64,000 bases of DNA from Verrucomicrobiota bacterium (GCA_018240065.1 JAFEGH010000010.1:1-64000), one strand, 5' to 3'; shown: positions 11,303-20,279, counted from the stretch's first letter. The notes: a model not told the origin generated them from the letters alone. Numbers and translations are program-made.

Positions 11303-12170
11303 ACGGCCTCTCTATAGGAGAATAGCGGGGCATATGACGAGTCACCCAGTCCAGATGTTGCTGCAGCGAAAGATCTGTTTTGAAGTCATTGATCGGGTTA
11401 TCGATGTTATAGACGTAGAAGACATCGGGAATAAATCTGATGTGGGAGCCCGCCATTTCCAGAATGGGCCACATCATCGCCAAATCCCAGGCGGAAGGAA
11501 AAAAAGTGCCGTTGTAGAGCAAGTCTTCGATGTTGATCTTTTGAAAAAGGCCAGCGTAGAAGGTTCTCAGCGCCGTCGTTCCTCTCGAGTGCTCCCTAAA
11601 TGCATTCTGTTCGATGACTTCGCGCGGGACTTCCTCTGCAAAACCTACGATTTCAGCGGGATAGTAGATGAACTGCCCATAGGTGACCCAGACATTCGGG
11701 TCTGCATAAACCTGGTTGAGCTTAGCCAGGACATTTGGATCGTAAAACCAATCGTCCCCATCCAGATTAGCGACGATCTCGTTTGGGGCGCACTGCCAGA
11801 TCCCCTTATACAGGTTGGCCAAAGCCCCTACGCGGCTCGGATTTTGAATGAGTGTGAAGCGGAACTGTTGTTTTTTTTCCTTCACGTACGCTCTGACAAG
11901 ATCCCCCGTGCCGTCCGGAGAGGCGTCATCAATGTAGATGACCCGAAAGTTGTGATAGTTTTGCGAGAACACGGAGTCGAGGTTGCGCTGATACCATTGC
12001 TTGTTTTTGTAAGAAGGGATGACGACGACGATCGGTTTTTCATTGAGGTAATGTTCATCTGAAAGAGCCCCGATTTGATTCAGGGAATTTAAACTTGTGA
12101 ATGAGACAACCAAAGCTGCTGCAATGAACCCGCAGAAACACAAGAGCTGCCTACGTATTTTGATTAGCAT
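11295..12170 (-). CDS. Exported or membrane-anchored GT2 glycosyltransferase (paralogue A)
   Basis: 291 residues from the ATG at 12170, which has GAGGATC upstream; an earlier in-frame ATG at 12224 adds a non-hydrophobic tail. Residues ~8-28 are a signal anchor. The GT2 core is intact: VVVIPSYKNKQWYQRN, DDASPDGT at 81-88 and NLDGDDWF at 135-142. It is the first gene of the tightly packed operon and ends in RPYD exactly like its paralogue at 12395-13270, which has the same length. Sugar and acceptor are unknown. Confidence 0.82.
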   Translation of the reverse strand: MLIKIRRQLLCFCGFIAAALVVSFTSLNSLNQIGALSDEHYLNEKPIVVVIPSYKNKQWYQRNLDSVFSQNYHNFRVIYIDDASPDGTGDLVRAYVKEKKQQFRFTLIQNPSRVGALANLYKGIWQCAPNEIVANLDGDDWFYDPNVLAKLNQVYADPNVWVTYGQFIYYPAEIVGFAEEVPREVIEQNAFREHSRGTTALRTFYAGLFQKINIEDLLYNGTFFPSAWDLAMMWPILEMAGSHIRFIPDVFYVYNIDNPINDFKTDLSLQQHLDWVTRHMPRYSPIERPYD

Positions 12171-12394
12171 TGAAGATCCTCGTGTGGAATGAAACAGTCG
12201 AAAGCTCATTAAAAAAATTTGCAACCCATCTTCAATTTATTGAAAAAAAAAAGCAACGAAATAGCGATCGAAATTTGCAAAAAAAGCGAGTGAGTTGAGG
12301 AGATGACTGCTCATCTGAGAATGTGATTTTAATAACGCAAGATCAACGAGTTACTATGACGAAGCAAGATTCTTTGTCTCGTGTTTGAGGCAGG

Positions 12395-13270
12395 TCAATC
12401 GTAGGGTCTATCAATCGGTGAGTATCTGGGTTTTGCGCGAGTCTCAAACCCGAGATTCAGTTGATGGGTGGGATCTGTTTTGATGTCATTGATCGGAGTA
12501 TCGACGTTATAGACATAGAGGACATCTGGAATAAAGCGACTGTGAATTCCCGCCATTTCGAGGATCGGCCACATGTAGGCAAGATCGCCGGCCATGCGGA
12601 AAAACTCCCCATTATAAAGGAGATCGTCGATTTTAATTTTGTGGAACAGGCCGGCATAAAAAGTTCGGAGAGCCGTAGTGACCCATTTGTAATCCCTGAA
12701 GGCGTTCTGCTCAATAATTTCAGGAGGCACTTCGGCAGCCCATCCCGGCGTGCCGCAAGGATAATAGACAAACTGTCCGTATGTGACCCAGACATTCGGA
12801 TCGGAATAAACCTGATTGAGCTTTGCCAGCACATTTTCATCCTTGAACCAATCGTCACCATCCAGATTAGCGACGATCTCGTCGGGGGCGCACATCCAAA
12901 TTCCTTTATAGACATTGCCCAAGGCCCCTATTCGCTTGGAGTTTTGCACGAGGGTCACTCGCTTCTGCTCATTCTTTTTTTTGATGTAGGCCTTGACCAG
13001 GTTTCCAGTTCCGTCGGGAGAGGCGTCATCGATATAGATGACTCGGAAATTATGGTAATTTTGAGAGAGCACAGAGTCTAAATTTCGCTGGTACCATTCT
13101 TTATTGTTATAGGAGGGAATGACGACGACAATTGCTTTTTCTCCGGACGCATTTGCAGATTGCGAAGGTTCTTTCTGGAGAGGGGCGTCGCGGAATTTAA
13201 AAGCAGCAAGAAAAATTGTAATCAGAGCCAGACTGGTCAAGATCAGCAATTTCGGAAGACGTCTAAACAT
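12395..13270 (-). CDS. Exported or membrane-anchored GT2 glycosyltransferase (paralogue B)
   Basis: 291 residues from the ATG at 13270; a GTG nine codons upstream is an alternative. A hydrophobic segment at ~6-24 (LLILTSLALITIFLAAF) precedes a canonical GT2 domain with VVVIPSYNNKEWYQRNLDSV, DDASPDGT and NLDGDDWF. It is very similar to the next gene (11295-12170) over the whole length, including the shared ending 'PRYSPI(D/E)RPYD', so the two arose by tandem duplication. The 224-base gap between them may hold a separate promoter. Confidence 0.82.
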   Translation of the reverse strand: MFRRLPKLLILTSLALITIFLAAFKFRDAPLQKEPSQSANASGEKAIVVVIPSYNNKEWYQRNLDSVLSQNYHNFRVIYIDDASPDGTGNLVKAYIKKKNEQKRVTLVQNSKRIGALGNVYKGIWMCAPDEIVANLDGDDWFKDENVLAKLNQVYSDPNVWVTYGQFVYYPCGTPGWAAEVPPEIIEQNAFRDYKWVTTALRTFYAGLFHKIKIDDLLYNGEFFRMAGDLAYMWPILEMAGIHSRFIPDVLYVYNVDTPINDIKTDPTHQLNLGFETRAKPRYSPIDRPYD

Positions 13271-13573
13271 GGATTTAAGTCTCTCATTGGACTTCACGCT
13301 CTAATGAGGCTTTGTAGCTCCAAACGCCTTGCGTGAATTTGTAAGTTTTGAACTCAAATGTTGGTTCACTTAAAGAAAAAATGCAATCAAATATTCACCC
13401 CCCTTTCAGACTCAAAATTTGCTCCTTCCTCAAATTTCATCTAACTGGTTATAGTTTTCAAAATTGCGTAGATAGCATTCAATTTTCCATTCGTGGTTTG
13501 TCTATTTGCCATGAGGGAGATCTAGGGATGCTCTGTTACGCTCCATCAACCGCTATTTCCATGCGAGGACATC
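13271..13573. other. Divergent intergenic region
   Basis: It separates the minus-strand GT2 gene from the plus-strand methyltransferase and should hold both promoters. A plus-strand ORF at 13348-13593 crosses into the methyltransferase in another frame and has no ribosome site. No clear -35/-10 pair stands out. Confidence 0.4.
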
Positions 13574-14224
13574 ATGAGATCTTTGTTTTTTAATTTTTTG
13601 CCGCTATTGATTTCTACCCAAGCTTTTGCCAGCTCTGAAATCACCCCGATGCCCCGAAGCCCCATCAATATATGGCAGTACGTAGACGATAGTAATGGGT
13701 TGATTTTCCCCAATTACACAAGACCTTTCCTGGAAATCCTGCGAACATGGGAAATGGAGGATTGGGACATCTTCGAATGGGGTTCGGGCCACTCGACAAT
13801 CTGGTTTGGTTCAAGATGCAAAAGTCTCGTAAGCGTCGACCATAGCGCCCAGCAACTCCAGGCTGTTCAATCCCAGCTTGACGACCTCAATGCGATGAAT
13901 GTCACTTTAAAGCTTAGAAGTCCCAGCGCTCCCTACGAGATTGATCATGGCGGAGAAGCCAGTTCTTTAGTGAAGGCCATCGATGAAGACGATAGGTTTT
14001 ACGATTGCATCATCATCAATGGTTCTTTTCATCGAAACGCCTGCGCAGTCTATGCTCTTAAGCACATCAAAAAATATGGAGTCATTATCCTCAACAATGC
14101 CAACCAGGCAAGCGCAGGGATTAACTCCTGGCCTACATTCAAACTGTTAAATGAATATGAGCACTATTCGATTTGGCAGCCTGGGCATCCCGACTGGCGA
14201 ACCGATTATTGGCTTATGCAATAG
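13574..14224 (+). CDS. Exported class I SAM-dependent methyltransferase-like protein
   Basis: 216 residues. GAGG lies five bases upstream of the ATG. Residues 1-19 are a signal peptide (FLPLLISTQAFA). A Rossmann methyltransferase pattern follows: motif I 'IFEWGSGHSTIW' at 67-77, an acidic strand end 'LVSVDHS' about 20 residues later, and 'YDCIIINGSFHR' where a 'D-x-I-(F/I)-(V/I)-D-G' strand is expected. SAM binding is therefore plausible, but the last motif carries Asn. It stands alone on the plus strand inside the glycosyltransferase region and may modify the same glycans or proteins. The substrate is unknown. Confidence 0.7.
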   Translation: MRSLFFNFLPLLISTQAFASSEITPMPRSPINIWQYVDDSNGLIFPNYTRPFLEILRTWEMEDWDIFEWGSGHSTIWFGSRCKSLVSVDHSAQQLQAVQSQLDDLNAMNVTLKLRSPSAPYEIDHGGEASSLVKAIDEDDRFYDCIIINGSFHRNACAVYALKHIKKYGVIILNNANQASAGINSWPTFKLLNEYEHYSIWQPGHPDWRTDYWLMQ

Positions 14225-14245
14225 CTCCTTCCTAATCTAAACAAC

Positions 14246-14287
14246 AAGGGGGAGGGCAGCACGGCATTGGCGCTGCCCCCCTTTTTC
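14246..14287 (+). terminator. Rho-independent terminator
   Basis: GGGCAGC and GCTGCCC pair, extended by G-rich and C-rich flanks, and are followed by CCCTTTTT. The hairpin starts 22 bases after the methyltransferase stop and separates it from the convergent gene at 14325. Confidence 0.8.
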
Positions 14288-14324
14288 ATTTCAGAACCGC
14301 GGTATCTCTTAGCCAGCCGCTCCC

Positions 14325-15137
14325 CTAATGGGACATAGAAGACTGCTTCTTTTGCAATTGCTCGAGGATAGCTTTGACGATCTGGTCGATTATTTCTTTG
14401 TTTTCCGAATAGGGGCGCTTGCAATGGCAGTCGATAAAGTTACCAATATCAAAAGTGCTCGTGTTCTCGGGCCAAAAATCCCGGTCAATGCGAGGTCCGA
14501 CCTCATGGCCCAGGCGCATCACATGTCCGCCGGTGCCTTCCCACTGCTTTAAGAAATAATAGAGAAGAAGTTCATCCGTATTCCATCCATATCCCCATTC
14601 TGCCCACTCAGATATCTTTGCATTTATCTGCTGGGGATTTGAGATTCCGAAAACGGAGGCAAATACCCTCCCTTTTGCCGCGTTATAGCACATCGGGTAT
14701 CTGGGATAGTCCCAGCCATGGGCTCGATCTCTGTAAACCAGAAAGGCATCATCCGGACAGGAAGCCGCGCCGTCAATAAAATAGGATTTGGAAACAGGAA
14801 GCATATCGATATCGGAAATCAGGCATCCTTCATCAGGAAAAAGGGCAGGGAGGAACAGTCTGATGACCTGTGAATGAAGGGATTCCGGAATATTGGGAAT
14901 CGGATCAAAGCGGATGACATCCCCCAGAGACGTGTCAATGGGGCAGTTTTCATCGGCGATCAGCGCCAGGGTGGGCTGCAATCCCATAGCCTTCCATAAG
15001 GGGGCGACCACGGGCCAGAACTGGATGTATTTGGGATCATTGTTGGTCGAAAGGATCACTCTCTTCAATTCAAGAGCGTTCGTAGAGGGAGTCCAGCTAA
15101 CAATCAAAAGGACGGCTGCATAAAAGAATTTTCGCAT
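14325..15137 (-). CDS. Exported GT-A-type glycosyltransferase-like protein
   Basis: 270 residues with a signal peptide (MRKFFYAAVLLIVSWTPSTNA). 'ILSTNNDPKYIQFWPVVAPLW' near the N-terminus and LISDIDMLPV at 106-115 are the nucleotide-binding strand and DxD motif of GT-A folds (DID at 109-111). 'YPMCYNAAKGRVFASVFG' and 'WGYGWNTDELLLYYFL' resemble acceptor-side segments of galactosyl- or GT8-type enzymes. The exact family is uncertain. It is the seventh GT-like protein in this region and again carries an export signal. Confidence 0.7.
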   Translation of the reverse strand: MRKFFYAAVLLIVSWTPSTNALELKRVILSTNNDPKYIQFWPVVAPLWKAMGLQPTLALIADENCPIDTSLGDVIRFDPIPNIPESLHSQVIRLFLPALFPDEGCLISDIDMLPVSKSYFIDGAASCPDDAFLVYRDRAHGWDYPRYPMCYNAAKGRVFASVFGISNPQQINAKISEWAEWGYGWNTDELLLYYFLKQWEGTGGHVMRLGHEVGPRIDRDFWPENTSTFDIGNFIDCHCKRPYSENKEIIDQIVKAILEQLQKKQSSMSH

Positions 15138-15290
15138 TTTATTCCAGGTTGGAAGCTAGTCGTAATTATCAGGTGTTCAGACCTTTATAAAGGCGAAGAG
15201 GATCCTATCATTTGTGTTTTTTTTTATGCAAGATTGCAATTCGTTCGGTAAACGATTGCTTTTTAATGACCAAAACATACTATTAAAAAT

Positions 15291-15296
15291 TATAAT
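15291..15296 (+). promoter_or_regulatory. Candidate -10 box
   Basis: A perfect TATAAT lies 24 bases before the TTG start at 15321. No good -35 is found at 16-18 bases; TTGCTT at 15256 would pair better with TACTAT at 15278. Confidence 0.35.
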
Positions 15297-15320
15297 ACTA
15301 CTTTTGAGAAGGTCGTTCCT

Positions 15321-16397
15321 TTGAAGCAGATTGTTCTTTTGTTGATCAGCATTGCGATCCCTTCAATCGTACTCTTTAAAGAGAAGATACGGGGAATTTC
15401 AACTTTGCGGCAAAGTGATTTGACCTCAACAACGAATCATAAAGCAAATAACGATAAACACTTGACTGCTTCAAAAGAGGAAACGGGATCTGCGCTTGGC
15501 GTAGCTGCGTTCCCTTTTTTCTCTCCCAAGGCATATAACGCCCCCGTTTCTAAAAAAAGCAAAGAAACGCCGCGCCGGGCCAATCCCTACCCCAGTCCAA
15601 AACGGATCGATTTTAGTCATATTGAGGCAAAAGGGATAGGCTATAAAGTAGGCTATACCAAGCTGGCTGTTCTTTTTGCCCCGGAATATAAAATCGGCAG
15701 TTTCCTGCCTCTTGCCCAGTTATCGGGACAAGCCTTTAACAACGGCACCTTTGCCGGAAGCGCGGGATTTATCGGCAGGTATCTTCCAAGCTCGCTATGC
15801 GAGGTCTTTGGCTTCTACACATTTTATGACTTTCGCCATGGAGAGATAGGGAACTGGCATCAGATCAGCGGGGGCTTGGAAGTCCTCAATAGAAGGTGGG
15901 AAGTTCACGCAAATGTTCGCGCTCCTGTGGGTGCTCATGTGCATGGAAGAAAGCGCGTCTTTAAATACGACGGACCCTATCGGGCAATCCGCAAACATTA
16001 TGAGTTTTCCGATTACGCAGTTGATGCGAATGCCGGATATTACCTGGTCAATTCAAAGAACTTTCAACTCTATGCTGCTGCCGGCCCCTATTACTTGTTC
16101 GGAGAATTTGATAATTCCGCGTGGGGCGGAAAAGCCATGCTGCGGCCTCAATACAGAGACTATCTATCTGTGGAATTCAGCGTGTCCCATGATCACATCT
16201 TTGAGACGATCTACCAGGCGAACGTGATCTTCTCAATTCCTCTCTATAACTATTCTTCTGCTATTAAGAAGAAAAGCGGTCCTTGCAGGGTTGCAAACCG
16301 TCAAATCTATCAGCCGATCGACCCAGACATTATCCTTCAGGAAAAATGCTGCTGGAAGTTTAATTGGACGCCTCAAGACACTTGCGGTTCCGACTAG
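15321..16397 (+). CDS. Inverse autotransporter-type beta-barrel outer membrane protein
   Basis: 358 residues with a TTG start; GAGAAGG lies eight bases upstream and no nearby ATG exists. Residues 1-20 are a hydrophobic signal. Residues ~30-95 are polar and Pro/Lys-rich. From ~100 to ~310 the sequence shows alternating beta strands typical of the intimin/invasin inverse-autotransporter barrel: 'GFIGRYLPSSLCEVFGFYTF', 'GNWHQISGGLEVLNRRWEVH' and 'NVRAPVG'. There is no long C-terminal passenger, only ~45 residues with several Cys, so it may act as a porin-like or adhesion barrel. Such barrel-only proteins occur in environmental chlamydiae. Confidence 0.75.
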   Translation: MKQIVLLLISIAIPSIVLFKEKIRGISTLRQSDLTSTTNHKANNDKHLTASKEETGSALGVAAFPFFSPKAYNAPVSKKSKETPRRANPYPSPKRIDFSHIEAKGIGYKVGYTKLAVLFAPEYKIGSFLPLAQLSGQAFNNGTFAGSAGFIGRYLPSSLCEVFGFYTFYDFRHGEIGNWHQISGGLEVLNRRWEVHANVRAPVGAHVHGRKRVFKYDGPYRAIRKHYEFSDYAVDANAGYYLVNSKNFQLYAAAGPYYLFGEFDNSAWGGKAMLRPQYRDYLSVEFSVSHDHIFETIYQANVIFSIPLYNYSSAIKKKSGPCRVANRQIYQPIDPDIILQEKCCWKFNWTPQDTCGSD

Positions 16398-17674
16398 CGC
16401 TTCTTCTCAGATTTTTCAGGAATCTCGAGCTGTTTGCCGGGACGCAGTTTCTCTGAGTCCATCCGATTGGCGCGCATGATCTCTTCTACGCTGACATGGT
16501 ATTTGCGGGCGATCTTCCAGAGATTGTCCCCTTGCTCGATCGTATGGGTCCTTTTCTTCGACTTCGAGGGAGCAGGAGCCGGGGCTTGGACGGATGCCTT
16601 TGTTTGAACGATGAGGGGCTGCGGAGCTTCCGGAGCTGGTTTGGGTGATGCCTGCGGGAGGAACCGCTGAACGGCCATCAAATGGTCATACGGTTCGGGG
16701 ACTTGTTCGCCTGCTAAGATGTACAGGAGAGAGGCAGCCCTCTTCCAGACGGCATCCGTGCGTGGCGAGGCAAGAAGCTCTTTGGCGAAATTTTGCAGGA
16801 AGGAAGTTTTGTCTGTGTACAGATCGAGGAGTGTGAGGATCTGGCCATCATCGAGCCTTTTCGAAACGAATTCGAAATCGGTGTCGAGAAGGAGTTTGGC
16901 TGCAATGCGGGAATGATTATTCAAATAGTCGACCAGAAAAGCACGCCTGCGATCCGGGGTTAAGTCCATCGCGGTGCGCTGCTGGGCCGAAAGATCGGAA
17001 AGCGTTTTCCAATCCCCTTCAGCGATGAGGTCGACGACCTGCTCCCGGGTCAAGTTAAGACCGCTCTTGGTCAAAAGAGTATAGGCAGCGTGATACTCCG
17101 GCGAGAGATAGAAAGAATCGAGCAAAGAGGGATCGCGGGGAGAAGCGGCGCGTTTGATCTCATGGAAGAGTCCCTGGCTTGTCAGCGGCCATTTTTCTGT
17201 CTTGGCGTACTGCATAATGGCGAGAAACTGGTAGTCGGCAAGGCCGGGGAAAACGGGAACGTCGATCGTTTCCTGACCATCATTGTTTGTGAATGGGATC
17301 GTTCTTTTTTGCAGGGGCAGTCCCCCAAGGGCCTTATCGAGATTGAAGTGGTGGAAGGCGACAAGACAGGCAAGGGCCAGATCCCGCTTTGCCAACCCCT
17401 CTTCAATATGATCGCGGTTCTCAAGGCGGAGGAGCAGCTCCTGATAGGGCAAAAGGGAGTAGGAGCGGAGGAGCTGGATATTGGTCGCGAGGGCTTCCCC
17501 CGATTCTTTGGAGGCGGGCTTGAGTTCAATGGAGAGAGCCTCCTGCTTGTCCTTGAGGACGAAGTAAATGAAAGTGGAAATGAGGCCGATGTTCAAAGTG
17601 CCGCTGATGATGAGGGCTTGCGTCAGCCACTTGGTTCGGCTGACCCACTGATTGTCTTGTGAGCGTGGAAGCAT
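16394..17674 (-). CDS. Membrane-anchored LysM-domain protein
   Basis: 426 residues. A transmembrane segment lies at ~18-41 (ALIISGTLNIGLISTFIYFVL). The middle ~300 residues are helical without a family I can name. A Pro/Ala linker leads to a C-terminal LysM domain: 'THTIEQGDNLWKIARKYHVS', then MRANRMDSEKLRPGKQLEIP. LysM binds peptidoglycan-type glycans, so a periplasmic role in division-septum peptidoglycan is plausible. It is divergent from pheT as in Chlamydia, where I recall an uncharacterised gene (CT474) at this spot. Its stop codon interlocks with that of the barrel gene: both TAGs lie in one CTAG at 16394-16397. Confidence 0.78.
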   Translation of the reverse strand: MLPRSQDNQWVSRTKWLTQALIISGTLNIGLISTFIYFVLKDKQEALSIELKPASKESGEALATNIQLLRSYSLLPYQELLLRLENRDHIEEGLAKRDLALACLVAFHHFNLDKALGGLPLQKRTIPFTNNDGQETIDVPVFPGLADYQFLAIMQYAKTEKWPLTSQGLFHEIKRAASPRDPSLLDSFYLSPEYHAAYTLLTKSGLNLTREQVVDLIAEGDWKTLSDLSAQQRTAMDLTPDRRRAFLVDYLNNHSRIAAKLLLDTDFEFVSKRLDDGQILTLLDLYTDKTSFLQNFAKELLASPRTDAVWKRAASLLYILAGEQVPEPYDHLMAVQRFLPQASPKPAPEAPQPLIVQTKASVQAPAPAPSKSKKRTHTIEQGDNLWKIARKYHVSVEEIMRANRMDSEKLRPGKQLEIPEKSEKKR

Positions 17675-17746
17675 TATTTTCTTTTCCGGGATTAAGGGAG
17701 TTTGTTATAACTATCTATCCCATATATTAAATTTTTGCTCACTTTT

Positions 17747-20137
17747 ATGAAAGTCCCGTTATCTTGGCTCAAAGAATATTTGAATTTCACGCAGTCTCCT
17801 CAAGAGCTGGCAGACGTCCTGACGCTCGCCGGCATCGAAGTGGAGGGGATTGACGCCTCCCCGCTCAAATTCTCCGGAGTAGTGGTTGGTAAAGTGCTCG
17901 AAGCGAGCAAACACCCTTCCGCAGATCGTCTCACCGTCGCTAAAGTCACTGACGGAAAAGAAGAGTTCCAAATCGTTTGCGGCGCCTCCAACTGCCGGGC
18001 CGGCATCAAAGTCGCTTTCGCCAAGATCGGAGCTTCACTCTGTGACGAAGAAGGCAAGGCTTTTAAGATCAAGAGAGGAAAGCTGCGCGACGTCGAATCA
18101 TTTGGCATGCTGTGCGCTGCCGATGAGCTGGGACTCGGAACCGGCGAAGGGATCATGGAGCTGCCCGAAGCCTATGAATTGGGTGTTGAGCTCTCTGTCT
18201 ACTATTCCGATGTGATTCTCGAAGTTTCCCTGACTCCCAACCTCGGCCACTGCATGAGCATCCTGGGATTGGCTAGGGACTTGTCCGCCCAGCTCGGCAT
18301 TCCTGTCAAAAAACCGACGTACAGTTTGCTAGAACAGGGAGATCCGATCGAGAAATTGATCCAGGTGCAGCTCATCGACAAGAAGCAGTGCCCCCGCTAC
18401 GCTTGCAGAGCTGTGATGGGCATTAAAGTAGGACCCTCTCCCGACTGGCTGAAGAAAAAAGTCGAGGCCAGCGGAGTCCGGAGCATCAACAACGTCGTCG
18501 ACGTCGGCAATCTCGTCATGCTCGAGGTCGGCCAGCCTTTGCACATGTTTGACTATGACAAGATCAGCGGCAAGAAACTGATCATCACGGCTCAGACTGA
18601 ATACAAAGAGATCCACACTCTCGATGGGACGACGCGCCCGATTCCTCCTGAATCACTTTTGATCTGCGATACGGAGAAGCCTCTTGCATTTGCAGGTGTG
18701 ATGGGAGGAGACGGCACCGCTGTCTCGGATGCAACCGTAAACGTCCTGATTGAATCGGCCTATTTCTCCCCTCAGTCGATCCGGAAAACCACAAAACTGA
18801 TTAATCTAAAAAGCGACTCTTCCCAGAGATTTGAGAAAGGGATCGATCCAAACAATACCGTTGAGGCAGTGAACTATGCTGCTTACCTTCTGCAGAAAGT
18901 TGCAGGAGGCAATATCGCCAAAGGGGCTATCGATCACAAAGCTCATGAGTTTACTGAAAAGAAGATCGTCTGCCGTACCGAGCGCGCCAACAAGCTCATC
19001 GGTACGAACCTAAGCACGGGTGAAATCGCTGGGCTGCTAGGGAGACTTGGCATTCAGACCGTAGAAGAAAAACTGCACGAGCTGCTCGTCTGCGTCCCTA
19101 CCTACCGCAATGACATCTCCATCGAAGTCGACTTGATCGAAGAGGTCGCACGAGTGTACGGCTACAATAACATTCCCAAGCCGATCCCTCAGCACATCTC
19201 ATCAACAATCTCGAATGCCCCGTTATATGAATTGGAAACAGCCGTCAGAGCGCGGCTGGTTGGCGAAGGTCTGCAGGAACTGATGACCTGCGACCTCATC
19301 AGCCCAACCCAAGCGGCGATGGCGATCGAAAATGCCATGAACAAAGAGTCTCTGATCGCTGTGATGCACTCCCACTCCGTCGATCAGTCGGTCCTTCGCG
19401 CGACGCTGCTTCCTGGTCTTTTGCAAGCTGTCAAGTACAACTTCGACCACGGCAGCCCAAATATCGCAGGGTTCGAAGTGGGAAGAGTCCACTTCAAAGA
19501 AAATGATCAGTATTTCGAGCCTTCGACCGCAGGGATCATCTTAAGTGGCAAGCGCGCGCCCTATCATTGGGATCCCAAACCCCAGGAGTTCGACTTCTAC
19601 GATCTGAAAGGTTACATCGAGAATCTTCTTTCCGGCCTTAAAATCGATGGAATAGAATTCGAGGTGTCCCATCTTCACAACTTCCACCCTGGCAGACAGG
19701 CAAAGATCAAAAAAGCAAACGCGACCCTTGGCGTTCTTGGCGAGGTGCATCCGGACCATGTCGCCAAAATCGATGTCCCGCAGCGGATCTTTTTTGCCGA
19801 GATCAATCTCAATGAATTGATGCCCCTCATGCCGAAACAATGGAAAGTCGCAGACCTCGCCCAATTCCCGGGCTCCGAGCGCGACTGGACAGTGACGCTG
19901 AATGACGACCAGCCCATCGAATCGGTTTTGCGCGCGCTAAAAGCTGTCCCCTCCCGCCTGCTGGAGAAAGTGACGCTTTTAGATCTTTACAAAAGCGATC
20001 AAATCGGCAAAGATAAGAAAAACGCAACTTTCCGCTTCTTCTATCGCGATACGGAAAAGACGATCGCATTCGAAACGGTAGAAAAAGAGCATGCGCGCAT
20101 CACAGCCGCTGCAGCGGGTAAATTAGGTATGGTTTAA
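17747..20137 (+). CDS. pheT: Phenylalanine--tRNA ligase beta subunit
   Basis: 796 residues, normal for PheT. The ATG at 17747 gives the family's usual MKVPLSWLKEYL start; an upstream TTG adds four residues. Domains in order: tRNA-binding EMAP-like domain (~40-150, with 'VVVGKVLEASKHPSADRL'), B3/B4 editing domain (~205-390), B5 domain (~400-475), catalytic-like domain (~490-690) and the C-terminal anticodon-binding FDX-ACB domain (~705-796, 'FPGSERDWTVTL'). It charges tRNA-Phe together with PheS, which is not in the window. No strong Shine-Dalgarno is visible. Confidence 0.97.
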   Translation: MKVPLSWLKEYLNFTQSPQELADVLTLAGIEVEGIDASPLKFSGVVVGKVLEASKHPSADRLTVAKVTDGKEEFQIVCGASNCRAGIKVAFAKIGASLCDEEGKAFKIKRGKLRDVESFGMLCAADELGLGTGEGIMELPEAYELGVELSVYYSDVILEVSLTPNLGHCMSILGLARDLSAQLGIPVKKPTYSLLEQGDPIEKLIQVQLIDKKQCPRYACRAVMGIKVGPSPDWLKKKVEASGVRSINNVVDVGNLVMLEVGQPLHMFDYDKISGKKLIITAQTEYKEIHTLDGTTRPIPPESLLICDTEKPLAFAGVMGGDGTAVSDATVNVLIESAYFSPQSIRKTTKLINLKSDSSQRFEKGIDPNNTVEAVNYAAYLLQKVAGGNIAKGAIDHKAHEFTEKKIVCRTERANKLIGTNLSTGEIAGLLGRLGIQTVEEKLHELLVCVPTYRNDISIEVDLIEEVARVYGYNNIPKPIPQHISSTISNAPLYELETAVRARLVGEGLQELMTCDLISPTQAAMAIENAMNKESLIAVMHSHSVDQSVLRATLLPGLLQAVKYNFDHGSPNIAGFEVGRVHFKENDQYFEPSTAGIILSGKRAPYHWDPKPQEFDFYDLKGYIENLLSGLKIDGIEFEVSHLHNFHPGRQAKIKKANATLGVLGEVHPDHVAKIDVPQRIFFAEINLNELMPLMPKQWKVADLAQFPGSERDWTVTLNDDQPIESVLRALKAVPSRLLEKVTLLDLYKSDQIGKDKKNATFRFFYRDTEKTIAFETVEKEHARITAAAAGKLGMV

Positions 20138-20144
20138 ATTCGGG

Positions 20145-20279
20145 TAACCGCCAAAAGCCAGCAAACGAGGCGGATGAGATGCCCCATCGTTCCGTCCGCA
20201 CCATAGCAAATGACGACCTATGGTACAGACGAAACGATGGGGCAGATCGCCACCGCAGTTGTTACCTTGGCGTTAACCA
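20145..20279. repeat. Long imperfect palindrome, MITE- or structured-RNA-like
   Basis: The core arms (20180-20206 and 20218-20244) pair over about 27 bp, starting TGCCCCATCGTT. The three mismatches are C-A on the plus strand, which become G-U pairs in minus-strand RNA. The outer ends are also inverted: GGTAACCGCCAA near 20146 and TTGGCGTTAACC near 20268. The whole is about 130 bp between pheT and the MORN lipoprotein gene. I see no target duplication. Confidence 0.7.

Noticed and set aside
10327..13081. Overlapping ORFs in other frames across the glycosyltransferase genes
   Set aside because: All are shadows of the minus-strand genes, which carry full family motifs and operon-like overlaps.
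13348..13593. 81-residue plus-strand ORF before the methyltransferase gene
   Set aside because: It overlaps the methyltransferase start in another frame, lacks a ribosome site and has no recognisable features.
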